A stretch of DNA of 64,000 nt from Hallella colorans (GCF_003096815.1 NZ_QENY01000001.1:124001-188000); one strand, 5' to 3'; shown: positions 18,327 through 27,890, counted from the stretch's first letter. The notes: generated by a model from the sequence alone, not told the origin. Made by a program: numbers and translations.

Positions 18327-19490
18327 ATGAACAACAGATATATGCTGCGTGGCGTAAGCGCGGCCAAAGAGGATGTACACAATGCTATCAAGCACATAGA
18401 CAAGGGCCTCTTCCCCCAAGCCTTTTGTAAGATCATTCCTGACATTCTTGGCGGTGATCCCGATTACTGCAATATCATGCACGCCGATGGCGCTGGCACC
18501 AAATCGTCATTGGCTTACATGTATTGGAAAGAGACCGGCGACTTAACCGTATGGAAAGGTATCGCACAAGATGCCATAGTGATGAACACAGACGATTTGC
18601 TCTGCGTGGGAGCCGTGGACAACATTTTGGTATCGAGCACCATCGGTCGAAACAAAATGTTAGTGCCGGGAGAGGTCATCAGCGCCATTATCAACGGCAC
18701 GGACCAACTGCTCGCACAAATGCGCGACATGGGCATAGGCATCTATCCCACAGGGGGAGAGACAGCCGACGTGGGCGACCTTGTGCGTACCATCATTGTC
18801 GACTCCACCGTGACATGTCGCATGAAGCGAGCCGATGTCATCAACAACGCCAACATCCGTCCGGGCGACGTCATAGTCGGACTCAGCTCCACGGGCCAAG
18901 CTACTTACGAGACACGTTACAACGGTGGCATGGGCAGCAATGGCCTTACAAGCGCACGCCACGATGTATTCGCCAAATATTTGGCTGGGAAATTTCCCGA
19001 AAGTTATGACCACGCTGTGCCCAACGAGCTGGTTTACAGTGGCAAATACAAACTCACTGACCCCGCGGAAGACACCCTATTGAACGCAGGCCAACTCGTG
19101 TTGTCGCCCACTCGCACTTACGCGCCGGTCATCAAAAGGCTGCTTGACCATTTGCGCCCAGAAATTCACGGCATGGTACATTGTACAGGTGGAGCGCAAA
19201 CCAAGGTACTTCACTTCGTGGGCGAAAATTGTCGTGTTGTCAAAGACAACATGTTCCCCACTCCACCACTGTTCAAAATCATCCACGATTGTTCCGGAAC
19301 CGACTGGAAGGAGATGTACCAAGTGTTCAACATGGGGCATCGCATGGAAATATACGTCCGTCCTGAAATAGCCAGTCAGGTCATTGACGTAAGCAGAAGT
19401 TTCAACATCGACGCTCAAGTGGTGGGGCACATCGAGGAAGGTCATCGCTCATTAACTATTAAATCAGAATACGGAGAATATAATTACTAA
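18327..19490 (+). CDS. purM: Phosphoribosylformylglycinamidine cyclo-ligase
   Basis: AIR synthetase, closing the imidazole ring in purine synthesis. 387 residues, longer than the E. coli enzyme but usual for the Bacteroidota form. The AIRS N-terminal domain contains HADGAGTKSSL and NTDDLLCVGA; PTGGETADVGD follows. The C-terminal AIRS domain includes HCTGGAQTKVLHF. Starts 16 bases after aroE. A downstream gene begins 4 bases after its stop. Confidence 0.92.
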   Translation: MNNRYMLRGVSAAKEDVHNAIKHIDKGLFPQAFCKIIPDILGGDPDYCNIMHADGAGTKSSLAYMYWKETGDLTVWKGIAQDAIVMNTDDLLCVGAVDNILVSSTIGRNKMLVPGEVISAIINGTDQLLAQMRDMGIGIYPTGGETADVGDLVRTIIVDSTVTCRMKRADVINNANIRPGDVIVGLSSTGQATYETRYNGGMGSNGLTSARHDVFAKYLAGKFPESYDHAVPNELVYSGKYKLTDPAEDTLLNAGQLVLSPTRTYAPVIKRLLDHLRPEIHGMVHCTGGAQTKVLHFVGENCRVVKDNMFPTPPLFKIIHDCSGTDWKEMYQVFNMGHRMEIYVRPEIASQVIDVSRSFNIDAQVVGHIEEGHRSLTIKSEYGEYNY

Positions 19491-19494
19491 TGGC

Positions 19495-20232
19495 ATGACT
19501 ATCAAAGACGCAGTTCTAAAAAGTTTGGAAGATTTCCCTCAAGGAGCTACGATAAGAGAATTATTCGATAATATTATCGAAAAAAACATATTCTCTTTTA
19601 ATCCTGAAGCCAAGACGCCCTTAGCCAGCACCTCGGCTATTTTGTATGTAATGTGCAAGGAAGGCGACCCGAGAATTCTGAAAATTAAAGATGCCAACAG
19701 AACGACTCGTTTCGCTTTAAGTGACCGATATGTATCCTCATGTGGCACGTCACGCAGCGAAAAAACTGTCGTCGTCGCCAAACCATTATTCAATGAACGC
19801 GCCTTGCACCCCTTGTTATGCAAATACATATCCACCATGAGTGTCATGGCGAAAACCATCTACCATGAGAAATCCAACAAAGAGGAGGAGCATCAGAAGT
19901 GGATTCATCCAGACATTGTGGGCGTGAAATTCTCCAAAAGGCACAACAAGGCATGCGACGCGCTCTTCAAGGCAGTGAGCAGAAAAGAAAACATATGCCT
20001 ATATTCATACGAGCTCAAAAAAGCTATCCATAGTGATTACGAGCTGAAAAAATGCTTTTTCCAAGCAGTGTCAAATTCAAGCTGGGCCAATTATGGATAC
20101 GCGGATGACAAATATTTCGAGTCATCCATCAAGGCTTTGCATGACAAATGCGACAAAATATTACGCACGGAAGACGATATTAGAAATTACTGTGCGCTTA
20201 ATGGCGTACCTTTCGACATTGAAAATCATTAA
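19495..20232 (+). CDS. HARE-HTH plus PD-(D/E)XK-like protein (COG2958-like)
   Basis: A 245-residue protein. Residues 1-80 fit the HARE-HTH winged-helix fold (TIKDAVLKSLEDFPQGATIREL, then a conserved ILYVMCKEGDPRI strand). The C-terminal half has HPDIVGVKF and then LYSYELKKAI, which match the PD and E-x-K parts of a PD-(D/E)XK nuclease core. The combination resembles COG2958/HrgA proteins. It may be a DNA-binding nuclease or a repair or restriction relative. It sits tightly between purM and prfA, so it is cotranscribed with housekeeping genes. The catalytic call is inference. Confidence 0.7.
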   Translation: MTIKDAVLKSLEDFPQGATIRELFDNIIEKNIFSFNPEAKTPLASTSAILYVMCKEGDPRILKIKDANRTTRFALSDRYVSSCGTSRSEKTVVVAKPLFNERALHPLLCKYISTMSVMAKTIYHEKSNKEEEHQKWIHPDIVGVKFSKRHNKACDALFKAVSRKENICLYSYELKKAIHSDYELKKCFFQAVSNSSWANYGYADDKYFESSIKALHDKCDKILRTEDDIRNYCALNGVPFDIENH

Positions 20233-20257
20233 CCGTAAACAATAAAAATCATTATTG

Positions 20258-21370
20258 ATGACAGAGAATAACGAAATATTAAGCAAACTTGACGGCCTCG
20301 AGGCACGCTTCGAGGAGGTGAAAACGCTTATAACCGACCCAGCGGTCATCGCGGACCAAAAACGCTATGTTAAGCTCACCAAAGAATACAAAGATCTCGG
20401 TGACATCATGGACGCTCGCCGGCGCTATGTCAATTGTCTCAACGCCATCAGCGAGGCCAAGGACATCTTGGCCAACGAGGGCGACCCCGACATGAAAGAA
20501 ATGGCTCGCGAAGAACTGGCGACCAATGAGGATTTACAACCCAAGATAGAGGAAGAGATAAAGCTCGCCCTTGTGCCCAAAGACCCTGAAGACGCCAAAA
20601 ACGTGCAAATGGAGATACGCGCTGGCACCGGTGGCGACGAGGCCGCGCTCTTTGCGGGCGACTTGTTCAATATGTACAAGAAATTTTGTGACAGCAAAGG
20701 CTGGAGCCTTAGCGTCACAAGCGTGTCAGAAGGCTCCGTGGGCGGTTTCAAGGAGATAGACTTCGCCGTGAGCGGCGATGGTGTCTATGGAGTGCTCAAA
20801 TATGAGAGCGGCGTTCACCGGGTGCAGCGTGTGCCAGCCACCGAGACGCAAGGACGCATGCACACCTCCGCCGCCACCGTGGCCGTGCTGCCCGAGGCCG
20901 ACAAGTTTGAGGTGAACATCAACGAGGGAGACATCAAATGGGACACCTTTCGCTCAAGTGGAGCCGGCGGACAGAACGTCAACAAGGTTGAGTCTGGCGT
21001 TCGGTTGCGTTACCCTTGGAAGAACCCAAGCACGGGCGAGGTTGAGGAAATTCTCATTGAATGCACCGAGACGCGCGACCAACCCAAGAACAAGGAGCGT
21101 GCCTTGAGCCGTCTCTACACGTACATTTATGACCACGAGCGTTCCAAATATCTTAGCGATATATCAAACCGTCGCAAGAGCTTGGTGTCCACTGGCGACA
21201 GAAGCGCCAAGATACGCACCTACAATTTTCCTCAAGGCAGGGTCACCGACCACCGCATTGGCTACACCACGCACGACCTACAAGGATTTCTGGGCGGTGA
21301 CATACAAGACATGATAGACCATCTCACCGTGGCCGAAAACGCCGAAAAACTCAAAGAAAACGAACTATAA
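20258..21370 (+). CDS. prfA: Peptide chain release factor 1
   Basis: Reads UAA and UAG and triggers hydrolysis of peptidyl-tRNA. About 370 residues. The codon-recognition tripeptide PAT is in RVPATETQG, and the catalytic GGQ is in [17 protein letters not shown] at 20258 is preferred to the TTG just before it. The next gene, pyrF, follows after two bases. Confidence 0.97.
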   Translation: MTENNEILSKLDGLEARFEEVKTLITDPAVIADQKRYVKLTKEYKDLGDIMDARRRYVNCLNAISEAKDILANEGDPDMKEMAREELATNEDLQPKIEEEIKLALVPKDPEDAKNVQMEIRAGTGGDEAALFAGDLFNMYKKFCDSKGWSLSVTSVSEGSVGGFKEIDFAVSGDGVYGVLKYESGVHRVQRVPATETQGRMHTSAATVAVLPEADKFEVNINEGDIKWDTFRSSGAGGQNVNKVESGVRLRYPWKNPSTGEVEEILIECTETRDQPKNKERALSRLYTYIYDHERSKYLSDISNRRKSLVSTGDRSAKIRTYNFPQGRVTDHRIGYTTHDLQGFLGGDIQDMIDHLTVAENAEKLKENEL

Positions 21371-21372
21371 AT

Positions 21373-22194
21373 ATGGAGAAGAAACAATTAGTAGAACAGA
21401 TTTTCGCCAAGAAATCATTTCTATGCGTGGGACTTGACACCGACATCAAGAAAATTCCCTCGCATTTACTTGACGAGGAAGATCCCATTTTCGCTTTCAA
21501 CAAAGCCATCATCGATGCCACGGCACCCTATTGCGTGGCTTACAAACCCAACCTTGCGTTCTACGAATGTCTTGGCGTCAAAGGCTTAGTGGCATTCGAG
21601 CATACAGTCGAGTATCTCAAAGCCCTCTACCCCAACCATCTCATTATAGCCGATGCCAAGCGAGGCGATATTGGCAATACGTCGGCCATGTACGCCCGCA
21701 CGTTTTTTGAGCAATATGACATAGACGCCCTCACGGTTGCCCCCTATATGGGTGAGGACAGCGTGACGCCATTTCTTGATTACGCGAACAAGTGGGTCGT
21801 GCTGTTGGCGCTGACCTCTAATAAGGGGTCGGGCGATTTCCAGCTCATGGAGAACGCCCATGGAGAACGCCTCTTCGAGCAGGTGTTGCGCAAGAGCCAA
21901 GAGTGGGCCGACGATGAGAGAATGATGTATGTGGTTGGAGCCACACAGGGCAGAATGTTCGAGGACATCCGCAAGATAGCGCCACGCCATTTTCTGCTTG
22001 TTCCCGGCGTGGGCGCGCAGGGTGGCAGCTTGCAAGAAGTGTGTCGCTATGGCATGAACCAAGAGTGCGGCCTGCTCGTCAATTCCAGTCGTGGCATCAT
22101 CTATGCCGCCACTGACGAGCGTTTCGCCGATGCTGCCGCTACACAAGCTCGCCAACTGCAAGAACAGATGGCTGTTGAGCTGGATAAAATATAA
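21373..22194 (+). CDS. pyrF: Orotidine 5'-phosphate decarboxylase (type 2)
   Basis: Converts OMP to UMP, the last step of de novo pyrimidine synthesis. 273 residues, the longer type 2 form. The active-site lysine and aspartates are in [21 protein letters not shown] lies at the N-terminus and [11 protein letters not shown] near the C-terminus. Translationally close to prfA (2-base gap). A 9-bp hairpin at 22223-22250 may end the transcript. Confidence 0.96.
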   Translation: MEKKQLVEQIFAKKSFLCVGLDTDIKKIPSHLLDEEDPIFAFNKAIIDATAPYCVAYKPNLAFYECLGVKGLVAFEHTVEYLKALYPNHLIIADAKRGDIGNTSAMYARTFFEQYDIDALTVAPYMGEDSVTPFLDYANKWVVLLALTSNKGSGDFQLMENAHGERLFEQVLRKSQEWADDERMMYVVGATQGRMFEDIRKIAPRHFLLVPGVGAQGGSLQEVCRYGMNQECGLLVNSSRGIIYAATDERFADAAATQARQLQEQMAVELDKI

Positions 22195-22222
22195 CGACAC
22201 GCGCCCGACTGTTTTTTACGCT

Positions 22223-22250
22223 TTGCCATCACTCAGACACATGATGGCAA
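22223..22250 (+). terminator. Possible weak terminator after pyrF
   Basis: Perfect 9-bp stem, TTGCCATCA and TGATGGCAA, loop of 10 bases, followed by GGTGTTTCTT rather than a clean T-run. It lies 29 bases past the pyrF stop. Confidence 0.4.
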
Positions 22251-23017
22251 GGTGTTTCTTGTCTTGTCATTTCCATACATAGCTACATGCACTATGGGTG
22301 GAAGAATTTGTGACATGTGTCTGATGTGTCAAAAAAAATCACCAAAAACAACACATTGCGGATTGTCCAATCCGTGCAGGAAAACCGAGACAAATGACCC
22401 AAAAATACAGACGTGACATCGCAAAAAACGCAACCAGCATGCGATAAATACATAATCAACGTGCATTTAGCCCATAATGGCAAGCTGATTAGAACGTAGA
22501 CGCCACCCCATTAACCACTAATCACACCTCGATTAGTGCTTAATGACAAACCGAATAGAAAACTTCTTTTAAGCAAACTGTTGATAGAATACTACAACTA
22601 TATAATATATAGGTACTTATAGAAAACTCTCATTTCTCGCATATTTGCCAGCTATTTGCAGGATGTTTACACATAAACAATTTTTGAGAGACTACTTGTA
22701 GTAATTTTTCACCATGTTTTTTTTGTTTTATTGATTATACTACGTACTTATTATTCTTATTAAACAAATACTTATCACTTTCCACTTGGCAACCATACGT
22801 GTTACTTTCAACTACACATAGGGCTATGTAATTGCCACCATGAACCTAATATTACGGAAGTAGTCTATGCAGCCTTTCTCATCTGGAAAGTGCGAGAATA
22901 AAGTATTGAGTAACATTTCTGCCATTTTTGAGCAACGTTACTTATTATAAAGTAAACATAAAAGTGTTTATATTCTTTATAGTGTTGTATCCCTCCGAGG
23001 CATTATCGAGATGTACT
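22251..23017. other. Intergenic region between pyrF and tRNA-Thr
   Basis: About 770 bases without a gene. It carries the hairpin at 22510-22544. The remainder is AT-rich; short frames are open but none shows a protein-like composition or a recognised family. Confidence 0.5.
22510..22544. repeat. Intergenic hairpin, second copy of the 14-7-14 type
   Basis: ATTAACCACTAATC and GATTAGTGCTTAAT around a 7-base loop, 13 of 14 positions paired. Size and the inner CTAATC/GATTAG core match the hairpin at 7470-7504, while the outer arms differ. Confidence 0.6.
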
Positions 23018-23057
23018 AAAAAACGACAGACATTGGGCGTCACACCTAATGTCTGTC
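23018..23057 (-). terminator. Terminator of the SRP RNA/tRNA-Thr unit
   Basis: On the minus strand a 10-bp stem, GACAGACATT and AATGTCTGTC, followed by G and a run of six T. It begins 22 bases past the tRNA 3' end. Confidence 0.85.
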
Positions 23058-23079
23058 TAAATAACCTATTGAGTCTTGA

Positions 23080-23152
23080 GCCTCTTGTCGGATTCGAACC
23101 AACGACCCCGAGATTACAAATCACGTGCTCTGGCCAACTGAGCTAAAGAGGC
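23080..23152 (-). tRNA. tRNA-Thr (anticodon TGT)
   Basis: 73 bases on the minus strand with a 7-bp acceptor stem (GCCTCTT/AAGAGGC), D arm GCTC/GAGC, anticodon loop TTTGTAA giving UGU, and T arm GTTGG/CCGAC around TTCGAAT. The anticodon stem has one U-U mismatch. CCA is not encoded. It follows the SRP RNA after only four bases and shares its terminator. Confidence 0.93.
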
Positions 23153-23156
23153 AGGT

Positions 23157-23252
23157 GGGCAAGCTATTCTTATCGCGTCGCTACAACCAAGTACCCTTGC
23201 TACGTTCCCATCCTGGGGGATTCCGAGGGAGCTGACCGTAAGAGACTTGCCC
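23157..23252 (-). ncRNA. ffs: Signal recognition particle RNA (small bacterial type)
   Basis: On the minus strand a 96-base foldable RNA closed by GGGCAAG and CTTGCCC. The core shows GGTCAG on the 5' side and GTAGCAAGG on the 3' side of an inner stem-loop with TCCC/GGGA and ATCC/GGAT pairs. This matches the layout of the SRP domain IV that binds Ffh, in the variant I associate with Bacteroidota. The promoter element at 23287-23295 suggests transcription from about 23280 and 5' trimming. The exact mature ends are not known. Confidence 0.78.
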
Positions 23253-23286
23253 ATGTCTTTCGGCAGTGTTTACTGCTTTAGCGAGT

Positions 23287-23295
23287 GCAAAGATA
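23287..23295 (-). promoter_or_regulatory. -7 element of the SRP RNA unit
   Basis: TATCTTTGC on the minus strand, a full match to TAnnTTTGC, 35 bases before the folded SRP core. No clear -33 element. Confidence 0.55.
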
Positions 23296-23402
23296 ATACA
23301 TTCCATCGTAAAAGGCATATTGAACAAAAGAAAAGATACCTCATTTAACATAATTTTTGAAAAGTAGAAGCGAGCCGTTCGAGGTATTCGATATAAAATG
23401 AT

Positions 23403-23411
23403 TATCTTTGC
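23403..23411 (+). promoter_or_regulatory. -7 element of the DUF4199 gene
   Basis: TATCTTTGC at 23403-23411. The first ATG of the gene is at 23420, only eight bases downstream, so the message would have almost no leader. It rules out the TTG at 23408 as the start. Confidence 0.55.
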
Positions 23412-23419
23412 AACCAATT

Positions 23420-23965
23420 ATGATCAATGTATCAGCACTTGTACAAGTCAAGGCTTTTGCTCGTCAAGACGGTGCTTTTCTCGCCTTGCTGTGGATAGCG
23501 AGCTTCTTGCTCGTTGTATTCGCGCCACTGTCTTCATGGGGCAGCCTATTAGCCTTCTCCACTCCTTTTTTTGTGGGTTGGAGATTGGTGCGTTTTCGGG
23601 ATTATGCCCTCGAAGGCGTCATATCTTATAGGCGAGGATTGGTTTTCTCGTGGTACACGTTTTTTTATGCTGCTCTCATCTTTGCTATCGCCCAATACGT
23701 GTATTTTCGTTTTTTCGATCATGGGGCCATGTTGGACATGATGCAAGCCAGCGTAGCCAAACTACAAGGAGCGTACAAAGACAATATGGGCAACGTCAAG
23801 CAGGTCGTTGATGAGTTGAACCAGAGTTTAACGATCGTTTCACAAATGCCGGCCATAGAAGTTTCGTTCATCTTTATGATGCAAAACCTGTTTTGGGGCA
23901 CTTTGCTGAGCTTGCTCATACCACTGTTTGGCATGAGAAAGAAAGCAACAACAAACAAGCAGTAA
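23420..23965 (+). CDS. DUF4199 membrane protein
   Basis: About 181 residues with four hydrophobic helices, recognised as DUF4199, a Bacteroidota inner-membrane family of unknown function. Helices lie about residues 20-40, 42-58, 77-100 and 145-168, with a soluble Lys/Gln-rich segment between the third and fourth. The C-terminus is basic (KKATTNKQ). The start at 23420 is set by the promoter. The GT2 gene follows after 14 bases; this pairing is common in Bacteroidales. Confidence 0.85.
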   Translation: MINVSALVQVKAFARQDGAFLALLWIASFLLVVFAPLSSWGSLLAFSTPFFVGWRLVRFRDYALEGVISYRRGLVFSWYTFFYAALIFAIAQYVYFRFFDHGAMLDMMQASVAKLQGAYKDNMGNVKQVVDELNQSLTIVSQMPAIEVSFIFMMQNLFWGTLLSLLIPLFGMRKKATTNKQ

Positions 23966-23979
23966 CCTTATAAAATAGT

Positions 23980-24933
23980 ATGGATATATCCGTTATAATA
24001 CCCCTGTTCAACGAGGAGGAATCGCTGCCCGAGCTACACGCATGGATCAAGCGTGTAATGACGACTAACAATTTCAGCTATGAAATCATATTTGTCAATG
24101 ACGGCTCCACAGACCGCTCATGGCAAGTCATCGAAGACTTAAGGTCCAAAGACCCCAACGTCAAGGGTATTAAGTTTCGTCGCAATTATGGCAAGAGCCC
24201 TGCGCTGTTTTGTGGTTTCAGCAAGGCCAAGGGCAATGTAGTTATCACAATGGACGCAGACCTGCAAGATTCGCCTGACGAAATACCAGAGCTTTACCGC
24301 ATGATCACCGAGGATGGATACGACTTGGTTTCGGGTTACAAGCAAAAACGCTATGACCCAATATCCAAGACGCTACCTACCAAGCTATTCAACGCCACGG
24401 CGCGAAAAATATCGGGCATTCACAATCTGCACGATTTCAACTGTGGGCTTAAGGCTTACAAGCAAGCTGTGGTGAAAAACATAGAGGTCTATGGCGAGAT
24501 GCATCGCTACATCCCCTATTTGGCTAAAAACGCTGGTTTTACCAAAATCGGCGAGAAAGTGGTGCAACACCAAGCACGCAAATATGGCAACTCCAAGTTT
24601 GGAATTAACAGATTTTTCAACGGTTACCTGGATTTGCTGTCGCTATGGTTTCTCACCAACTTTGGTAAAAAACCCATGCACGTGTTCGGCTTTGTCGGCA
24701 GCCTCATTTTTTTCATAGGTTTCGTGGCCTTGTGTTGGCTCATCATTGAGAAAGTTATAAATTTGTACAACGGCAACTATGGTGACCTGTTGGCCAACCA
24801 CGCCTCGTTTTTCATCGCCCTCACGGCGTTGATCCTTGGTTCTCAGTGTTTTTTGGCAGGATTTGTGGGTGACCTTTTGAGCAGGCAAAACCCTGAAAGG
24901 AACGATTACCATATAGAAAAAACAATCGACTGA
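23980..24933 (+). CDS. Family 2 glycosyltransferase, polyprenyl-phosphate type
   Basis: 317 residues. The GT-A domain begins with VIIPLFNEEESLPEL and has the metal-binding MDADLQD (about residues 91-97), as in dolichol-phosphate mannosyltransferase, GtrB and ArnC. Two C-terminal membrane helices (about 228-250 and 264-288) match the GtrB/DPM-like type. It probably transfers a hexose or aminoarabinose-like sugar to undecaprenyl phosphate on the cytosolic face. The acceptor and sugar cannot be read from sequence. The stop overlaps the start of the next gene. Confidence 0.88.
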   Translation: MDISVIIPLFNEEESLPELHAWIKRVMTTNNFSYEIIFVNDGSTDRSWQVIEDLRSKDPNVKGIKFRRNYGKSPALFCGFSKAKGNVVITMDADLQDSPDEIPELYRMITEDGYDLVSGYKQKRYDPISKTLPTKLFNATARKISGIHNLHDFNCGLKAYKQAVVKNIEVYGEMHRYIPYLAKNAGFTKIGEKVVQHQARKYGNSKFGINRFFNGYLDLLSLWFLTNFGKKPMHVFGFVGSLIFFIGFVALCWLIIEKVINLYNGNYGDLLANHASFFIALTALILGSQCFLAGFVGDLLSRQNPERNDYHIEKTID

Positions 24934-25421
24934 TGACGCGTAGACCATTCAAACATTGCTTTTCTCATATCCGCATGGCATTCGTCGTCTTCATCTTGAT
25001 GGCCTGCTCAAGCGTGGATTGCCCTTTGAACAACACGGTTTACACCAACTACAAGCTCATGGGCGACGTAACCAAGCTGCCAGACCCACTTACCATCTTG
25101 ACACAAAGGCACGATGGCACGGATACGATACTCATCAACCAATTGGCCCAAGCAGATAGTTTCTCGCTGCCCATGAGCTATGGCGGCAACAAAGACGTGC
25201 TCTATTTCAAAACCAAAGAAATACTCGACACCGTGTGGGTGACAAAAACCAACAGACCCCATTTTGAGTCAGTGGACTGTGGGCTAAACTATTTTCACAC
25301 TATCACCGACGTGCGCTGCACGCACAACGCCATAGACTCCGTGGTTATAAAAGAAAAGGAAGTGACCTATGACATGTCTCCCAAACATTTCTATATCTAT
25401 TTTAAGAAATATCGTTTTTAG
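24933..25421 (+). CDS. DUF6452 lipoprotein
   Basis: 162 residues. A lipoprotein signal ends at the lipobox LMAC (cysteine near residue 25), so it is membrane-anchored in the periplasm. The body matches DUF6452, including DCGLNYFHTITDV and the IDSVVI element near the C-terminus. Its ATG overlaps the glycosyltransferase stop (ATGA), and its 3' end overlaps the next gene by 53 bases. Function unknown. Confidence 0.8.
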   Translation: MTRRPFKHCFSHIRMAFVVFILMACSSVDCPLNNTVYTNYKLMGDVTKLPDPLTILTQRHDGTDTILINQLAQADSFSLPMSYGGNKDVLYFKTKEILDTVWVTKTNRPHFESVDCGLNYFHTITDVRCTHNAIDSVVIKEKEVTYDMSPKHFYIYFKKYRF

Positions 25422-26085
25422 CCTGCTATTACTGGCAACGGCCCAACAAGCAAGCGCCCAAGACGTGCGCAAGGACGCATTGGAAAAGCTACGCCGCAAG
25501 CAATTGAACGATTCCATACCTTTTTTCCGTGGCTTCCAAATCAAGGCCGACATGGTGGGATTGATTCAAAAAATGGTCTCCGACTATGGCCAATACGAGG
25601 TAGGCCTACGCGTAAACCTCAAGGACAAATACTTTCCCGTACTCGAATTGGGTATTGGTTCGGCCAATCACACCAACATTATAACCGAGACGTCATACAA
25701 GACCTCGGCTCCATACGGCAAGATTGGCGCCGATTTCAATATCCTGAAAAACAAGCACGATATCTATCGCATGTACGTAGGAGCACGCTACGCCTACACT
25801 TCTTTCAAGTTTGATATTGATCACACCGACATCCCCGATCCCGTATGGGGTGGTTTCACGCCGTTTTCACACCACGACATCAGCGCGTCTTATCAATGGG
25901 TAGAGGCATTGGCCAGTGTCTCGGCCAAGATATGGGGTCCACTGCACCTCGGTTGGAGCGCGAGGTACAAGCTTCGAGTGAGACACAACGACGGAGAATT
26001 GGGCAACGTGTGGTACGTACCGGGATATGGTATAAAAGGCACTTCAAGGCTCTCGGGGACGTTTGACGTGATATTAGAATTGTAA
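25369..26085 (+). CDS. DUF6048 outer-membrane protein
   Basis: 238 residues. A signal peptide ends near QQASAQD. The mature part is rich in alternating hydrophobic strands ending in FDVILEL, as expected for a small outer-membrane beta-barrel, and fits DUF6048. DUF6452 and DUF6048 genes regularly sit together, which suggests one envelope function. The start at 25369 overlaps the preceding gene by 53 bases; a later start would lose the signal peptide. Confidence 0.8.
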   Translation: MTCLPNISISILRNIVFSLLLLATAQQASAQDVRKDALEKLRRKQLNDSIPFFRGFQIKADMVGLIQKMVSDYGQYEVGLRVNLKDKYFPVLELGIGSANHTNIITETSYKTSAPYGKIGADFNILKNKHDIYRMYVGARYAYTSFKFDIDHTDIPDPVWGGFTPFSHHDISASYQWVEALASVSAKIWGPLHLGWSARYKLRVRHNDGELGNVWYVPGYGIKGTSRLSGTFDVILEL

Positions 26086-26086
26086 C

Positions 26087-27112
26087 ATGGAAATACAGAA
26101 AAACAAAAAACGAGCGTGGCAATTAATTTTTCTTGTCCTGCTGGTCATTGGAACGATATTGATTATAAAGCAACAACGAGATCTACCCTACCAACATGAC
26201 GAGGGCTTTGTTTTTGGCACGGTTTACCATATAACATACCAACACCACACCAATTTGCAACAAGGCATCGAGGCCGAATTGCAAAAAGTGGATCGAGCGC
26301 TGTCCACATTCAACAAGAACTCGACTATATCCAAGGTAAATCGGAACGAAAGTGTCGTGCTTGACGACATGTTCACAGACGTGTTCACGTTGGGAGAGCG
26401 CATCGCCAAAGAGACCGACGGAGCCTTTGACATGACCGTAGCCCCTCTCGTCAATGCTTGGGGATTTGGTTTCAAGGCCAGCCCTCCCCCCACGCGAAAG
26501 GCGATCAATGATCTAAAAAACATTGTAGGCTATCAAAAAATAAGGTTGAGAGCGGGAAAAATCGTCAAGGATAACCCTCGTATTATGCTTGATTGCTCGG
26601 GCATAGCCAAAGGGTACGGTGTGGATGTGGTGGCCGCTTTTCTCAAGAAACAGGGCGTAAAAAACTACATTGTTGAAATTGGTGGAGAGATAGTCTCGGC
26701 CGGAATCAACGAGAAACGATTGCCATGGAAAATAGGCGTGACAAAACCCGTGGACGATTCGGTCAGCGTAGACCAAGAGTTGCAGACGGTATTAAACGTC
26801 ACAGACAAAGCCATGGCCACCAGTGGGAACTACCGTAACTTCTATTACAAAAACGGCAAGAAGCTTGCTCACACCATCGACCCCAAGACAGGCTATCCTG
26901 TACAGCACAGCATCTTGTCAGCCACGGTTCTCGCCGACCACTGCGCAACGGCAGACGCATACGCCACTGCTTTCATGGTGATGGGCTTGGACAAGACGAA
27001 ACTACTGCTGAGGAAACATCCGGAACTGATGGTTTACATTATCTATGCTGACAAGAAAGGACAAAACCAAGTGTGGTATTCGCCCTCAATGAAAGAAAAA
27101 ATTGTGGAATAA
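26087..27112 (+). CDS. apbE: FAD:protein FMN transferase (ApbE)
   Basis: Covalently attaches FMN to threonine of target flavoproteins such as Na+-NQR or RnfG subunits, using FAD and Mg2+. 341 residues. An N-terminal hydrophobic segment (about 13-26) anchors it on the periplasmic side. Motifs DCSGIAKGYGVD, EIGGEIVSAG and HTIDPKTGYPV are intact, as is the ATADAYATAFMVMG region that helps bind Mg2+. Follows the DUF6048 gene with one base between. Confidence 0.94.
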   Translation: MEIQKNKKRAWQLIFLVLLVIGTILIIKQQRDLPYQHDEGFVFGTVYHITYQHHTNLQQGIEAELQKVDRALSTFNKNSTISKVNRNESVVLDDMFTDVFTLGERIAKETDGAFDMTVAPLVNAWGFGFKASPPPTRKAINDLKNIVGYQKIRLRAGKIVKDNPRIMLDCSGIAKGYGVDVVAAFLKKQGVKNYIVEIGGEIVSAGINEKRLPWKIGVTKPVDDSVSVDQELQTVLNVTDKAMATSGNYRNFYYKNGKKLAHTIDPKTGYPVQHSILSATVLADHCATADAYATAFMVMGLDKTKLLLRKHPELMVYIIYADKKGQNQVWYSPSMKEKIVE

Positions 27113-27130
27113 CCACGCCATATATCCACC

Positions 27131-27814
27131 ATGGAGACGTTCGAGCTACATAAAAAACTAATCTCGCTACCACTCTTCGTAGGCATGGGACATGAAGAGT
27201 TGAGTGAGATTATCGCCAAAACAAAGTTCGATTTCAAGAAAGCCAACCCCGGAGAGACCATTGTGCGCGAGGGAGAGAAAAGTGGGCAGCTGCTTTTGTT
27301 GGTTGATGGCGATATACAAACAAGCACCTATGCCGATGACCACGGTTATGAGGTATGCGAGTATCTCCGCGCTCCCTTGGCCTTGCAACCGGAGCGTACG
27401 TTTGGCTTGGCTCAACGCTACTCATCCACCGTGTTTGCCCTGACTGCTTGCAACATTATCTGTATCAATAAAAACGAGACCCTCAAGCTCTCTAACTACT
27501 CTCTTATATTCAGGCTGAACTTACTCAATGCAATCTCAACGGCGCTACAGAAAAAATATCATCAAGACTGGCTCAGTGTACCTACGCATTTAGAGCAACG
27601 AATATGCCGTTTTTTCCTCTCACATTGTATACGCCCTGCTGGTCGGAAAACGTTCAAAATCAAAATGACACGTATAGCTGAAGAGCTTAACGATAACAGG
27701 TTGAACGTATCACATGTATTGAACGACATGGCACGCAAAGACCTATTGACGCTACACAGGGAACGGATAGACATTCCCGCTATAGAGCGACTGTCAAACA
27801 GTGCCATAAGTTAA
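27131..27814 (+). CDS. Crp/Fnr family transcription regulator
   Basis: 227 residues with an N-terminal cyclic-nucleotide-binding-like beta-roll (about 20-125, includes ANPGETIVREGEKSG) and a C-terminal winged helix (about 150-220, with TRIAEELNDNRLNVSHVLNDM as recognition region). No Fnr-type cysteine cluster is visible. Effector and targets cannot be read from sequence. It is 18 bases after apbE and is the last gene of that transcript, since a new promoter follows at 27852. Confidence 0.88.
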   Translation: METFELHKKLISLPLFVGMGHEELSEIIAKTKFDFKKANPGETIVREGEKSGQLLLLVDGDIQTSTYADDHGYEVCEYLRAPLALQPERTFGLAQRYSSTVFALTACNIICINKNETLKLSNYSLIFRLNLLNAISTALQKKYHQDWLSVPTHLEQRICRFFLSHCIRPAGRKTFKIKMTRIAEELNDNRLNVSHVLNDMARKDLLTLHRERIDIPAIERLSNSAIS

Positions 27815-27851
27815 AATTTACTTATTAATAATAGGTGTAGCATCTTTTTAT

Positions 27852-27860
27852 TACCTTTGC
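27852..27860 (+). promoter_or_regulatory. -7 element of the M3 peptidase gene
   Basis: TACCTTTGC, a full consensus match, 30 bases before the ATG at 27891. Confidence 0.55.
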
Positions 27861-27890
27861 AATACGTAATTGAGAAAGTCATAGGATGTT

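Noticed and set aside
22928-23146. Plus-strand frame over the tRNA-Thr gene
   Set aside because: It is the complement of the tRNA and its terminator.
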